Positions 1-7,829 of a DNA stretch of 14,596 nt are shown in pieces. The notes under the pieces were generated by a model. It made no database searches and had not been told where the DNA came from. It was given only the letters and a program-made list of their open reading frames with translations. The translations under genes were made by a program, and so were the position numbers. Position 1 is the first letter of the stretch, and each line of letters starts with the position of its first letter. Source of the DNA: Clostridia bacterium (GTDB lineage Bacteria > Bacillota > Clostridia > Christensenellales > Aristaeellaceae); NCBI GenBank assembly GCA_016297535.1, contig JAEDGL010000052.1:1-14596 (forward strand), written 5' to 3'.

Positions 1-680
1 TTGCAGAAGAACTCCAGCTCCATCTGCTCAAACTCGCGCACGCGGAAGATGAAGTTGCCGGGGGTGATTTCGTTGCGGAAGCTCTTGCCGATCTGGGCAA
101 TGCCGGCGGGTAGCTTTTTGCGGGTGGCGCGCATCACATTCTGGAAGTTGACAAAAATGCCCTGCGCGGTTTCGGGGCGCAGATAGATCTCGTTGGCGGA
201 GTTTTCGGTAACACCCGCATGGGTTTTGAACATGAGGTTAAACTGACGGATGCCCGTAAAATCCTTCTTGCCGCAAACGGGGCATACGATGTCATGCTCG
301 CTGATATAGGTTTCCAGCTCTTCGTTGGTCCAGCCGTCGCCGGTTTCGGCGCCCTGGGTAAAATCCTCAATCAGCTTGTCGGCGCGGAAGCGGGCCTTGC
401 AGGCCTTGCAATCCATCAGAGGATCATTAAAGCCGCCCACATGGCCGGAGGCTACCCACACCTCGCGGTTCATCAGAATGGCAGCATCCAGGCCCACGTT
501 ATACCGGCTTTCCTGAACAAATTTCTGCCACCATGCCTTTTTGACGTTATTTTTGAACTCTACGCCCAGGGGGCCGTAGTCCCAGCTGTTTGCCAGACCG
601 CCGTAGATCTCGCTGCCGGGATAGATGAAGCCGCGGCCCTTGCACAGCGCCACAAGCTTATCCATGGTCAAAGCTGCCAT
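1..680 (-). CDS. glyQS: Glycyl-tRNA synthetase, single-chain (GlyQS) type, N-terminal part
   Basis: Class II aminoacyl-tRNA synthetase that charges tRNA-Gly in the cytoplasm. The reverse-strand frame is open from the ATG at 680 to the window edge, giving about 226 residues; the C-terminal part lies outside. The start MAALTMDKLVALCKG leads into the family-typical GFIYPGSEIYGG (about residues 17-28). This is followed by GPLGVEFKNN, the segment ILMNREVWVASGH (about 68-80), and a CxxC pair (CKAC, about 91-94) with a second CPVCG further on, consistent with a zinc-binding insertion. Near the edge come RPETAQGIF and the motif 2 region FRNEITPGNF. A GGGGAG ribosome binding site lies upstream of the ATG. 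The dimeric alpha2 type, not the GlyQ/GlyS heterotetramer, is indicated by these N-terminal motifs. It is transcribed divergently from maf. Product identification is secure. Confidence 0.95.
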   Translation of the reverse strand, partial: MAALTMDKLVALCKGRGFIYPGSEIYGGLANSWDYGPLGVEFKNNVKKAWWQKFVQESRYNVGLDAAILMNREVWVASGHVGGFNDPLMDCKACKARFRADKLIEDFTQGAETGDGWTNEELETYISEHDIVCPVCGKKDFTGIRQFNLMFKTHAGVTENSANEIYLRPETAQGIFVNFQNVMRATRKKLPAGIAQIGKSFRNEITPGNFIFRVREFEQMELEFFC

Positions 681-718
681 AAAACATTCTCCCCTCGTAA
701 TTGGTAAAATCATTCCTA

Positions 719-747
719 ATAATAGCTACGCGGCGGCTTTTTGTCAA
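719..747 (-). promoter_or_regulatory. Sigma-A type promoter of glyQS
   Basis: Read on the minus strand, TTGACA (747-742) is followed after exactly 17 bases by TATTAT (724-719). Transcription would begin near 712, leaving a leader of only about 30 bases before the ATG at 680. That is too short for a T-box, so this synthetase gene appears not to be under tRNA-sensing leader control. Confidence 0.8.
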
Positions 748-797
748 GCTTTGCGGGCTTTTTACATTTGCGCAGTGTTCAAAAGCGTCCGCCGATC

Positions 798-826
798 TTT
801 TCACGCATCATAAACTGTGTTATAAT
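798..826 (+). promoter_or_regulatory. Extended -10 promoter upstream of maf and the mre operon
   Basis: TATAAT at 821-826 is preceded by TGT, which gives an extended -10 element. A weaker -35, TTTTCA, lies at 798-803 with a 17-base spacer. It points towards maf, whose start is about 55 bases downstream. No terminator is visible between maf and rodA, so this may be the main promoter for the whole shape operon. Confidence 0.7.
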
Positions 827-886
827 AAGCTGTTGCTTTATATGCGTGCAGCTTTTGGCTGTGCGTTCAAGGAGGTTTTCTCAAGC

Positions 887-1462
887 ATGCAGCCCATCAT
901 CCTTGCCTCCCAGTCCCCCCGCCGCCGCGAGCTGCTCGGCCTGTACGGTATCCCCTTTGTGGTGGATCCCTCCCAGGCGGATGAGGAGCATGTGCAGGGC
1001 ACCGGTGCGCAGCGCGTGCAAAAGCTTGCGCAGCTCAAGTGTGCCGAGGTGGCCGCACGCCATCCCGGGCGGATGGTGCTGGCCGCGGATACGCTGGTAT
1101 GTGTGGATGATGAGATCCTTGGAAAACCTAAGGATGAACAGGACGCCTCGCGCATGCTTCATCTGCTCAGTGGCCGTGCGCACGAGGTGCACACCGGTGT
1201 ATGCCTGCGCCTGCCCGACGGGCGCCAGCTGTGCGGCGTGGATACAACCAGGGTTTTCTTTTTGCCGCTGTCGGAGCAGAACATCCGCCGCTACATCGCC
1301 ACCGGAGAACCCATGGACAAGGCCGGTGCCTACGGTATTCAGGGGCGCGCGGGCATATTCGTCAGCCATATCGAGGGCAGCCCCAGCAACGTCATTGGCC
1401 TGCCGCTGGGCCTGCTTACCCACTTTTTGACCCAGGCAGGCGTCGATTTTTTTGAAACCTGA
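887..1462 (+). CDS. maf: Maf-family nucleoside triphosphate pyrophosphatase
   Basis: Cytoplasmic house-cleaning enzyme that hydrolyses non-canonical or excess nucleoside triphosphates to the monophosphate and pyrophosphate; in bacteria maf genes often sit beside shape and division genes. The 191-residue product has the family's usual length. It opens with ILASQSPRRREL (residues 5-16, the phosphate-binding SPRR loop), then AADT with candidate catalytic Asp68, LGKP with Lys80, and DKAGAYGIQG in the C-terminal third. The start at 887 is chosen because GGAGG lies at 871-875. The reading frame stays open upstream, but that extension does not resemble Maf. The motifs resemble the YhdE (dTTP/UTP) subgroup, though subgroup assignment by eye is uncertain. 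It is the first gene of the block and lies 28 bases before mreB. Confidence 0.95.
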   Translation: MQPIILASQSPRRRELLGLYGIPFVVDPSQADEEHVQGTGAQRVQKLAQLKCAEVAARHPGRMVLAADTLVCVDDEILGKPKDEQDASRMLHLLSGRAHEVHTGVCLRLPDGRQLCGVDTTRVFFLPLSEQNIRRYIATGEPMDKAGAYGIQGRAGIFVSHIEGSPSNVIGLPLGLLTHFLTQAGVDFFET

Positions 1463-1466
1463 ACAA

Positions 1467-1490
1467 ATGCAGAAATGGATGTGGATGTAG
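1467..1490 (+). CDS. Possible 7-codon leader ORF directly before mreB
   Basis: An ATG at 1467 opens a tiny frame encoding MQKWMWM. Its TAG stop (1488-1490) directly abuts the mreB ATG at 1491, in the same frame. Four in-register or overlapping ATGs (1467, 1475, 1479, 1485) precede mreB. It may be chance in a 28-base gap, or it may couple translation into mreB, which has no strong ribosome binding site of its own. It has no recognised homologue. Confidence 0.25.
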   Translation: MQKWMWM

Positions 1491-2519
1491 ATGGGTATCA
1501 TTGCCAGTGATCTGGGCATTGATCTTGGCACCAGCAACACGCTGGTTTATGTAAAGCGCAAGGGCATTGTGGTTAGCGAACCCACCATTGTGGTGGCCGA
1601 TTCCACCAACGAGCGCACCGTGCGCGCCGTGGGCGACGATGCAAGAATTATGCTTGGCCGCACCACGGAGGGCGTGATGGCCGTGCGTCCCATGCGCGAG
1701 GGCGTGATTACCGATTTTGATACCACGGTGGAAATGCTTCGCTATTTTCGCAAAAAGGCCATCGGCGTAAGCTATCTGGCCAAGCCGCGCGTTTTTTTAA
1801 GCTATCCGTGCTCGCTTTCCGCCATTGAGCGGCGCGCTGTGGGCGAGGCTGCCAAGCACAGCGGCGCGCGCAAGGTGCTGCTGGTGGAAAAGCCCTTTGC
1901 ATCGGCGCTGGGCAGCGGGCTGCCCGTTTTTGAGCCAAACGGCTGCATGGTGGTGGATATTGGCGGCGGCACCACGGACGTGGCCGTCATCTCGCTGGGC
2001 GGCGTGGTCATCAGCCACTCGGTGCGCGTGGGCGGCAGCAAGATGGACGAGGCCGTGATTGAGTTTATCAAGCGCGAATTCAACATTCTCATCGGCGACC
2101 GCACTGCCGAGGAGGTCAAGCTGGATCTGGCCGCCGCGCTGCCGCTGCGCTCCGAGCGCCGCGCGCGCATCCGCGGCCGCGATATGGTAACCAACCTGCC
2201 CCAGACCACCGAGATCAATTCCACCCAGATTTACGAGGCCATCCACGAGCCCTGCATGGCCATTCTCGGCGCCATCAAGTGGGTGCTGGAGCGCACCCCG
2301 CCGGAACTTGCGGCGGATATCATGCACAACGGCATCTACCTTACCGGCGGCGGCAGCCTGCTTTACGGCATGGACCAGCTGATTGCCAGCGAGCTGGGCA
2401 TTCCGGTGCTGCTGGCCAAGGAGCCCATGGACTGCGCGGCGCTGGGGCTTGGCAACATTATCGAAAACTATGATCTGCTGCAGCAACTGGGCCGCACCAG
2501 CTTCCTCACGCATGCCTGA
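1491..2519 (+). CDS. mreB: Rod-shape-determining actin homologue MreB
   Basis: Bacterial actin that forms membrane-attached filaments and positions the side-wall peptidoglycan synthesis machinery. The 342-residue length is typical. The ATPase signatures are visible: phosphate 1 loop GIDLGTSNT (residues 9-17, Asp11), phosphate 2 loop VVDIGGGTTDVAV (Asp156, Asp163) and adenosine motif YLTGGGS (residues 283-289). The start at 1491 gives the family-typical MG-x-x-A-x-DLGIDLG opening, and the in-frame TAG immediately upstream excludes a longer form. No clear AGGAGG precedes it; only purine-rich GGATGTGG is seen, which is weaker than for its neighbours. MreB, Mbl and MreBH cannot be separated by eye, but the position directly before mreC and mreD favours MreB. 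Confidence 0.97.
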   Translation: MGIIASDLGIDLGTSNTLVYVKRKGIVVSEPTIVVADSTNERTVRAVGDDARIMLGRTTEGVMAVRPMREGVITDFDTTVEMLRYFRKKAIGVSYLAKPRVFLSYPCSLSAIERRAVGEAAKHSGARKVLLVEKPFASALGSGLPVFEPNGCMVVDIGGGTTDVAVISLGGVVISHSVRVGGSKMDEAVIEFIKREFNILIGDRTAEEVKLDLAAALPLRSERRARIRGRDMVTNLPQTTEINSTQIYEAIHEPCMAILGAIKWVLERTPPELAADIMHNGIYLTGGGSLLYGMDQLIASELGIPVLLAKEPMDCAALGLGNIIENYDLLQQLGRTSFLTHA

Positions 2520-2533
2520 CAGGGAGGGCGCAA

Positions 2534-3757
2534 ATGAAACTCAAAATTCCCAAAACGGATCAGAAGCGCTCCTCGGACGGGCGTTTCAAGCGCATGCTGC
2601 GCACGGTGCTTACCTGGACAGTCGTCATTGTGCTGCTGGGTCTGGCCGGCACGCACATGTTTTCGCTGATTACCGGCAACGCCCTGCTCACCGCGCCGGA
2701 GGATGCGGTATCCGGCGCCATCACGCCCCTTCAGAGCGGCTTTTCCGGCCTGGTGGACTGGGTGGTGGATTATCTGTATACCCTCAAGCTGCGCTCCCGC
2801 ATCGAGCAGGAATACAACAGCATCAAGCAGGAAAACGAGCAGCTGATCTATAACGCCATGCTGGTGGAGGAGCTGCAGCACAAGCTGAGCGTATACGAAA
2901 ACCTGTACGACGAAATTTCCGTCAACGAGAGCATGAACCCGCTGGTGGCCACCGTTATCGGCCGCGAAAGCGGCAACTATTTCTCGGTGTTTACCATCAA
3001 CAAAGGCTCCAACGACGGCGTGCAGGACTACATGGCCGTTACCATGGACGGCGCGCTGGTTGGCTACACCTATAACGTATCCGCCTCCAAATCCACCGTG
3101 CGTACCATTATCGACAGCGAAGCCTCCATCGCCGGGCTTATTTCCTCCTCGCGCGATCAGGGCACCATCCGCGGCACGCTGGGCGTGGACGGCACGGCCC
3201 TGTGCCGCATGTACTATCTGCCCGAGGATAATCTGCCCCGCCCCGGCGACCTGGTGGTTACCAGCGGTGTTGGCATGTCCTTTCCCAAGGGAATTCCGAT
3301 TGGCACGGTCAAGGAAAGCACACGCGGCATGGAAAGCAACAAGCAGTTTGTTGTGGTAGAGCCGCAGGCCGATTTTCAGCACATTGAATACGTCATTGTG
3401 CTCCGCTACCAGCCCGACGCACTGGATGTGGAGGAGCGCTCAAGCAGCAACGACTCCCTGGCCATTACGCCGCTGGATACCGCTGCGCCCATACCCACCA
3501 TCCAGATCGGCAACGATTTCTACCAGCTGGCGCCCACGCCCGAACCCACGCCCGAGCCCTCCCCCACCGTAACCACCGGCGAGGACGGCCAGGAGGTGCC
3601 GCTTACGCCCGCGCCAAGCAACAATCCCAATGCATCCTACGAGTACCAGATCCCCTCCGGCGCAGCTACGGACAACGCCTACGGCTTTACCCTGCCGCCC
3701 ACGGCCACCCCGTCGCCCACGCCGCCTCCGCTGGATCTGACGGTGGAGGAAGACTGA
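2534..3757 (+). CDS. mreC: Rod-shape-determining protein MreC with long Pro/Thr-rich tail
   Basis: Bitopic membrane scaffold of the elongasome that links cytoplasmic MreB to the extracytoplasmic domains of PBP2. The 407-residue product has a basic N-terminus and one membrane helix at about residues 24-46. A coiled coil follows at about 85-125, then the double beta-barrel core with the segment SGVGMSFPKGIPIGTV, ending near residue 290 at IVLRYQPD. The last ~115 residues are an apparently disordered extracytoplasmic tail with PTPEPTPEPSPT and TPSPTPPP runs. Typical MreC proteins are about 270-300 residues and lack such a tail. A strong AGGGAGGG site at 2521-2528 sets the start. The stop overlaps the mreD ATG by one base (TGATG), which indicates translational coupling. 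Confidence 0.95.
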   Translation: MKLKIPKTDQKRSSDGRFKRMLRTVLTWTVVIVLLGLAGTHMFSLITGNALLTAPEDAVSGAITPLQSGFSGLVDWVVDYLYTLKLRSRIEQEYNSIKQENEQLIYNAMLVEELQHKLSVYENLYDEISVNESMNPLVATVIGRESGNYFSVFTINKGSNDGVQDYMAVTMDGALVGYTYNVSASKSTVRTIIDSEASIAGLISSSRDQGTIRGTLGVDGTALCRMYYLPEDNLPRPGDLVVTSGVGMSFPKGIPIGTVKESTRGMESNKQFVVVEPQADFQHIEYVIVLRYQPDALDVEERSSSNDSLAITPLDTAAPIPTIQIGNDFYQLAPTPEPTPEPSPTVTTGEDGQEVPLTPAPSNNPNASYEYQIPSGAATDNAYGFTLPPTATPSPTPPPLDLTVEED

Positions 3758-4302
3758 TGTTTGGCAAAAGCCTGAAATTCGCCGTGATGACGCTGCTGAC
3801 ATACCTGCTGCAGGCCTGCGCAGCCCCGCGCATTCCCATCGGCGGCATTGCCCCCAACCTGGCCATGGCGCTGATCGCCATCGTCTCGGTTGCGCTGGGA
3901 CGCAAGTATACCTTTGTTATGTCCCTCACGGTGGGCTATCTGCTGGAGATCATGCTGCCCGCGCTTCCCTACATCAACATGATCGGCTATCCTGTGTGCT
4001 GCATTCTTGGCGCGCTTGCCTTCTCGGACAAGAGCGAACGCAAGCTGGAGGAAGAACGCACCCTTGGCAAAACAGCCAGACAGCTTCACCCTCACCTTCG
4101 CACCGTTTTGTGCGCATTACTCAGCATTGGCATTTTTGAAGCCGTCAACCTTTTCTATACCTATCTCACCGGCGTTGCGCTGGCCAGCCTGCCATATGGC
4201 CGCGCCATCACCGATGTTGTCTACACCACCGTGCTTGCAGGCGTTTTACAGTTTCCTGTGCGCTGGTGGCTGGGGGTGTACAGGCTCAGACAGGCCCGGT
4301 GA
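3757..4302 (+). CDS. mreD: Rod-shape-determining membrane protein MreD
   Basis: Small polytopic membrane protein of the elongasome, partner of MreC. The 181 residues form about five hydrophobic segments. They begin at FAVMTLLTYLLQACAAPRI, followed by GGIAPNLAMALIAIVSVALG and a GRKYTFVMSLTVGYLLEIM segment; a short charged loop (about residues 87-110) interrupts them. MreD sequences are poorly conserved, so the call rests on this topology, the MreD-like APNLxxxxxxxxAL-G pattern and position, with the start overlapping the mreC stop by one base. Its own ribosome binding site lies inside mreC (GGTGGAGGA, about 3742-3750). Confidence 0.92.
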   Translation: MFGKSLKFAVMTLLTYLLQACAAPRIPIGGIAPNLAMALIAIVSVALGRKYTFVMSLTVGYLLEIMLPALPYINMIGYPVCCILGALAFSDKSERKLEEERTLGKTARQLHPHLRTVLCALLSIGIFEAVNLFYTYLTGVALASLPYGRAITDVVYTTVLAGVLQFPVRWWLGVYRLRQAR

Positions 4303-4332
4303 TCCCCCCATCCCTCATGCTTTGGGAGGTGT

Positions 4333-6969
4333 ATGTACGCAATGAAACAACCCAAACGTTCCAACGACCGCACCCAGTACAGCTTCACATCCCGCTACTG
4401 GGTGTTCATCGGCATTGTGTTTGCCATTTTCGGCTATCTGGTCAGCGGCCTGTTTCAGCTGCAGATTGTGCAGGGCGAGGATTACATCGACACCGCCGAA
4501 AACAAAACCACCACCACCATTACCCTGCGCGGCAGCCGCGGCATGATTACCGATTCGGAAGCCGTGATTCTGGCGCATGATGAAAAGGTGTACAACGTCA
4601 CCTTTTACCGCGACGCCGACCAGAACAGCTCCCGCGAATACGCCGCCTTTACCGATTCCATCGTGCGCACCATTGACATTATCGAGGAAGGCGGAAACGA
4701 GCTGGCCGTCAAATTTGTGATTCAGCGAAACGAGGACACCGGCAACTGGGAGTTCAACTTTGGCTCCGGGGTAAGCGAAGCCGTGCTGCAGACCCGCGAA
4801 TCCCAGTGGCGCAGCAACAACTATCTGGGTGCTGCCAAATATCCCCTTGCGTCGGATTGCCTGGCGCGCCTCAAATCGCGTTTCCGCATTGTAAACAGCG
4901 AGGAAGAGCAGGAGCAGCTTCGCGCCGAAGCGGCCGCTGCGGGCAAAAGCTATACGGAGTGCCATGTGCTGGATGAGGAAACCATGCTCAAGGTGATGGC
5001 CGTTTTCTCTGAAATGCAGATGAACCTGTTCAACTCCCAGCCCATCGTGATTGCCCAGGACGTACCCTACGAAACTGTGATCAAAATTGAAACCCAGTCC
5101 ATGACGCTGCCCGGCATGGAGATCGCCATGGGCACCAAGCGCGTGTATCCGCGCGGATCGCTGGCCGCGCAGGTGATTGGCTACATGGGTGCCATTCCCT
5201 CCACCGAAAAATGGCTGGAGCTGAAGCCCAAGGGCTACAAGTTTTCCGATACCATCGGCGTGGACGGCATCGAAGCCAGCATGGAGGACTGGCTGACCCA
5301 GAACAGCGACCTGCGCCAGGGCTACCGCGAAGTGGAGCGCAACAGCGTGGGCAAAATTACCCGCGAGCTCAGCTATACCGAGCCCGAGGACGGCAACAAC
5401 GTAAAACTGACCATCAAAGCCAGCTATCAGCAGCAGGCCGAGCGCGCGCTGGCCGCCAACGTGGCCTCCACCCGCAGCGTGCAGGAAAACAAGCTGATGA
5501 ACCAGACCTGGCTGGAAAAAAACAAGGCCGACATCGAAAACCGCAACTGGGAAAAATACCCCCTGTCGCTTGCGGAGCGCGCCGCCATGATGGTGATTGA
5601 CATGGAGGGCCGCGTGCTGGCCATGGCCAACTACCCCACCTTTGACCTGAACGCCATGGTTTCCGGCGGCGAGGAGCGCGCCGCCATCCTGACCGATAAC
5701 CGCAACGTGCTGATGAACTACAACATTCATGCGCGCGGCACCCCTGGCTCCATTTTCAAAATGGTTTCCTCGCTTGGCGCTTTGATGGAGGGCGAGCTTT
5801 ACCCCAACGAAACCATCAGCGACGGCGGACGCTTTTTGCTGGTAACCTCCGTTGTGGAGCAGGCGCCTAAATGCTGGATCAGCGAGGGCCAGCGCTACAA
5901 GCACCAGCACCAGACCATCATTCAGGGCCTGTCCAACAGCTGCAACTATTTCTTCTACACACTGGGCTGGCGTCTGGGCGAAACCCGCCTGTACCAGTAT
6001 GCAAGCGAGTTTGGCCTTACCAGCAAAACCGGCGTGGATCTGCCCGGCGAGCTGCGAAGCATTGTGGGCTGCCAGACCAGCCTGTACGACCCCGACAAGG
6101 CCATGGACGAATCCTCGCAGGATACCGCCGTTCCCATCATCGTGTTTAACTCGCTCAAAAAGCATTTGCGCAATCAGGGCGCCAGCCGCAACATCACCTA
6201 TGATGACGAACGTCTCAACCGCTGCGTCAAGCGGCTGATGGATATGGCTGTGAATACCGACCAGGGCGCCGGCGGCGAGCTGTGGCTGCGCGAGATGCGC
6301 CCCATCCTGATGGAAGAGCTGAACATGACCCGCGAAATGGTCTATACACAATCCATCATCGGCGATACCTTCAACTACCTCAACGATATCAAATGGGGCG
6401 CTTCGCAAACGGTACAGGTGGCCATCGGCCAGTCCATCACCGTGCTTACCCCCGCCGCCGTCAGCCGCTATGTAGCCGCGCTGGGCAACGGCGGCAAGGT
6501 GTACAACCTGATGCTGGTGGACTCCATCACCTCGCCGGACGGCGATATCGTAAGCCAGCGCACCCCCAGCATGATGAACCAGTTTGAAGGCGCAGAGCAG
6601 TATCTGCCCTATATTCTGGAAGGCATGAAGGGCGTTGTGGACGAGTCCGGTACCGCAGGTAAATACTTCCGAAGCTTTGATTACAAGGACAGGGTCTGCG
6701 CGAAAACGGGAACCGCCGAGGTTACCACCATCGATCTGGAAAACAACGCGTGGTTCGTTATGCTGGCGCCCTTCAGCTCTGAAGAAATTAACGGCGTGCC
6801 CACCATTACCGAACAGCCCGAAATCGCGGTGGTCGTCTTCATCCCCAGCGGTTTCAGCGGCGGCGAGGCCTCGGTTGCCGCGCGCGACTTTGTCAAGTGG
6901 TATATGGACCAGAAGGTGCTGCGCACCGAAAACAGCGTATTCCCCGCGGGCAATCAGCTTGCGCCGTAA
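4333..6969 (+). CDS. mrdA: Class B penicillin-binding protein 2 (elongasome transpeptidase), enlarged
   Basis: Membrane-anchored DD-transpeptidase that cross-links side-wall peptidoglycan, working with RodA. A single N-terminal membrane helix lies at about residues 23-43, followed by the pedestal (PBP dimerisation) domain containing RGSRG and YPRGSLAAQVIGYMG. The transpeptidase domain has all three catalytic motifs: SIFK (nucleophile Ser473, Lys476), SCN (536-538) and KTGT (791-794). At 878 residues it is much longer than E. coli PBP2 (633). Extra length is visible in the pedestal (about 75-245), before the first transpeptidase strand (about 375-412), and between SxN and KTG (about 592-685). 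Two in-frame starts compete: ATG 4333, only 3 bases from GGGAGG (4324-4329), and ATG 4342, 12 bases away; the N-terminus is therefore uncertain by three residues. Confidence 0.95.
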   Translation: MYAMKQPKRSNDRTQYSFTSRYWVFIGIVFAIFGYLVSGLFQLQIVQGEDYIDTAENKTTTTITLRGSRGMITDSEAVILAHDEKVYNVTFYRDADQNSSREYAAFTDSIVRTIDIIEEGGNELAVKFVIQRNEDTGNWEFNFGSGVSEAVLQTRESQWRSNNYLGAAKYPLASDCLARLKSRFRIVNSEEEQEQLRAEAAAAGKSYTECHVLDEETMLKVMAVFSEMQMNLFNSQPIVIAQDVPYETVIKIETQSMTLPGMEIAMGTKRVYPRGSLAAQVIGYMGAIPSTEKWLELKPKGYKFSDTIGVDGIEASMEDWLTQNSDLRQGYREVERNSVGKITRELSYTEPEDGNNVKLTIKASYQQQAERALAANVASTRSVQENKLMNQTWLEKNKADIENRNWEKYPLSLAERAAMMVIDMEGRVLAMANYPTFDLNAMVSGGEERAAILTDNRNVLMNYNIHARGTPGSIFKMVSSLGALMEGELYPNETISDGGRFLLVTSVVEQAPKCWISEGQRYKHQHQTIIQGLSNSCNYFFYTLGWRLGETRLYQYASEFGLTSKTGVDLPGELRSIVGCQTSLYDPDKAMDESSQDTAVPIIVFNSLKKHLRNQGASRNITYDDERLNRCVKRLMDMAVNTDQGAGGELWLREMRPILMEELNMTREMVYTQSIIGDTFNYLNDIKWGASQTVQVAIGQSITVLTPAAVSRYVAALGNGGKVYNLMLVDSITSPDGDIVSQRTPSMMNQFEGAEQYLPYILEGMKGVVDESGTAGKYFRSFDYKDRVCAKTGTAEVTTIDLENNAWFVMLAPFSSEEINGVPTITEQPEIAVVVFIPSGFSGGEASVAARDFVKWYMDQKVLRTENSVFPAGNQLAP

Positions 6970-6986
6970 GAAAAGGAGTTTTGCAA

Positions 6987-7799
6987 ATGAGCCAGACGTG
7001 GATGATCATTTCCGGCAAGGGCGGCGTTGGCAAGTCCATGATGACTTCCGCTCTGGGCGTGGCACTGGCCGACCGCGACATGAGCTGCTGCTGTGTGGAC
7101 ATGGATATCGGCCTGCGCAATCTGGATATGCTTTTGGGCATGCACAATAAGGTGGTTTACGATGTGCTGGATGTGGCGCACAAGGACTGCAAGCTGAAAT
7201 ACGCCCTGATCAGCCACGCCGCGCACCCCAATCTAAGCCTGCTGCCCGCCTCCCAGCTGGGCGGCGTAAGCCAGATGGATTCCGACGATATGGCGCGCAT
7301 TGTCAAAAAGCTGAAAAAGCGCGTAGGCTATGTGCTGCTGGACGCGCCCGCGGGTATTGGCCGCGGGGTGGAAAACCTGCTGCCCTGTGTGGATCACGCC
7401 ATTTTGGTGGTTACGCCGGACGATGTAGCCATCCGCGATGCGGAACGGGTGATCAGCCTGCTGGAGCAGGCCGGAAAGGGCCGTCCGCTGCTGGTTGTGA
7501 ACCGCGTTATTCCCGAAATGGTCATCAGCGGCGAGATGTACAGCCCTCAAACCGTGGCTGCCACGCTGGATGTGCCGCTGCTGGGCTTTGTGCCGGATGA
7601 CCGTGCCGTACTATCCGCCATCAACCGCCACGAAAGCTTTATGGAGCAGGATTGCCCCGCCCACGACGCGGTCAACCGCATCGCCCAGCGTTTTCTGGGC
7701 GAGTTTGTGCCCATGCCCGCCTTTGAAGCCCCCCGGCGCGGCCTGCTCAGCCGCCTGCTGCACCGGCGAAAGGGGCGGCAGGCTTCCCTGGATCTCTGA
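6987..7799 (+). CDS. minD: Septum-site-determining ATPase MinD
   Basis: Deviant Walker A ATPase that binds the membrane as an ATP dimer; in the known system it recruits MinC to block FtsZ away from midcell. The 270-residue product has KGGVGKS (residues 11-17), VDMDIGLRNLDMLLG (about 38-52), LLDAPAGIGRG in the switch II region and TPDDVAIRDAERVI, which is the MinD rather than the Soj/ParA pattern. The C-terminal basic amphipathic stretch RRGLLSRLLHRRKGR (residues 250-264) matches the MinD membrane-targeting helix. The start at 6987 follows AAGGAG at 6973-6978; the longer open frame runs back into the PBP2 gene and is not used. It lies 17 bases after PBP2 and 30 before rodA. Neither minC nor minE, its usual neighbours in Clostridia, is here. 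Confidence 0.93.
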   Translation: MSQTWMIISGKGGVGKSMMTSALGVALADRDMSCCCVDMDIGLRNLDMLLGMHNKVVYDVLDVAHKDCKLKYALISHAAHPNLSLLPASQLGGVSQMDSDDMARIVKKLKKRVGYVLLDAPAGIGRGVENLLPCVDHAILVVTPDDVAIRDAERVISLLEQAGKGRPLLVVNRVIPEMVISGEMYSPQTVAATLDVPLLGFVPDDRAVLSAINRHESFMEQDCPAHDAVNRIAQRFLGEFVPMPAFEAPRRGLLSRLLHRRKGRQASLDL

Positions 7800-7829
7800 T
7801 TTTTCTGCCGGGAGGTGGAACCATAACCC

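Noticed and set aside
681..712. Possible T-box or other riboswitch in the glyQS leader
   Set aside because: The consensus promoter at 719-747 leaves a leader of only about 30 bases, too short for a T-box.
701..886. An extended N-terminus for Maf
   Set aside because: The frame is open but includes the promoter region and does not resemble Maf; the ATG at 887 has the ribosome binding site and the family-typical start.
3532..3570. DNA repeat array in the mreC tail
   Set aside because: The repetition is only two to three short Pro-Thr/Glu codon units explained by low-complexity protein sequence, not a CRISPR or tandem repeat element.
4315..6408. A 697-codon open frame on the minus strand opposite the PBP2 gene
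   Set aside because: It is low-complexity (Gly, Ala, His, Val rich) with no recognisable domain, and exactly opposes a gene with all catalytic motifs. Long antisense frames are expected in GC-rich DNA with biased third positions.
6897..6986. An extended MinD start inside the PBP2 gene
   Set aside because: The extension overlaps the PBP2 C-terminus and lacks MinD character; ATG 6987 has AAGGAG and begins directly with the conserved first strand.
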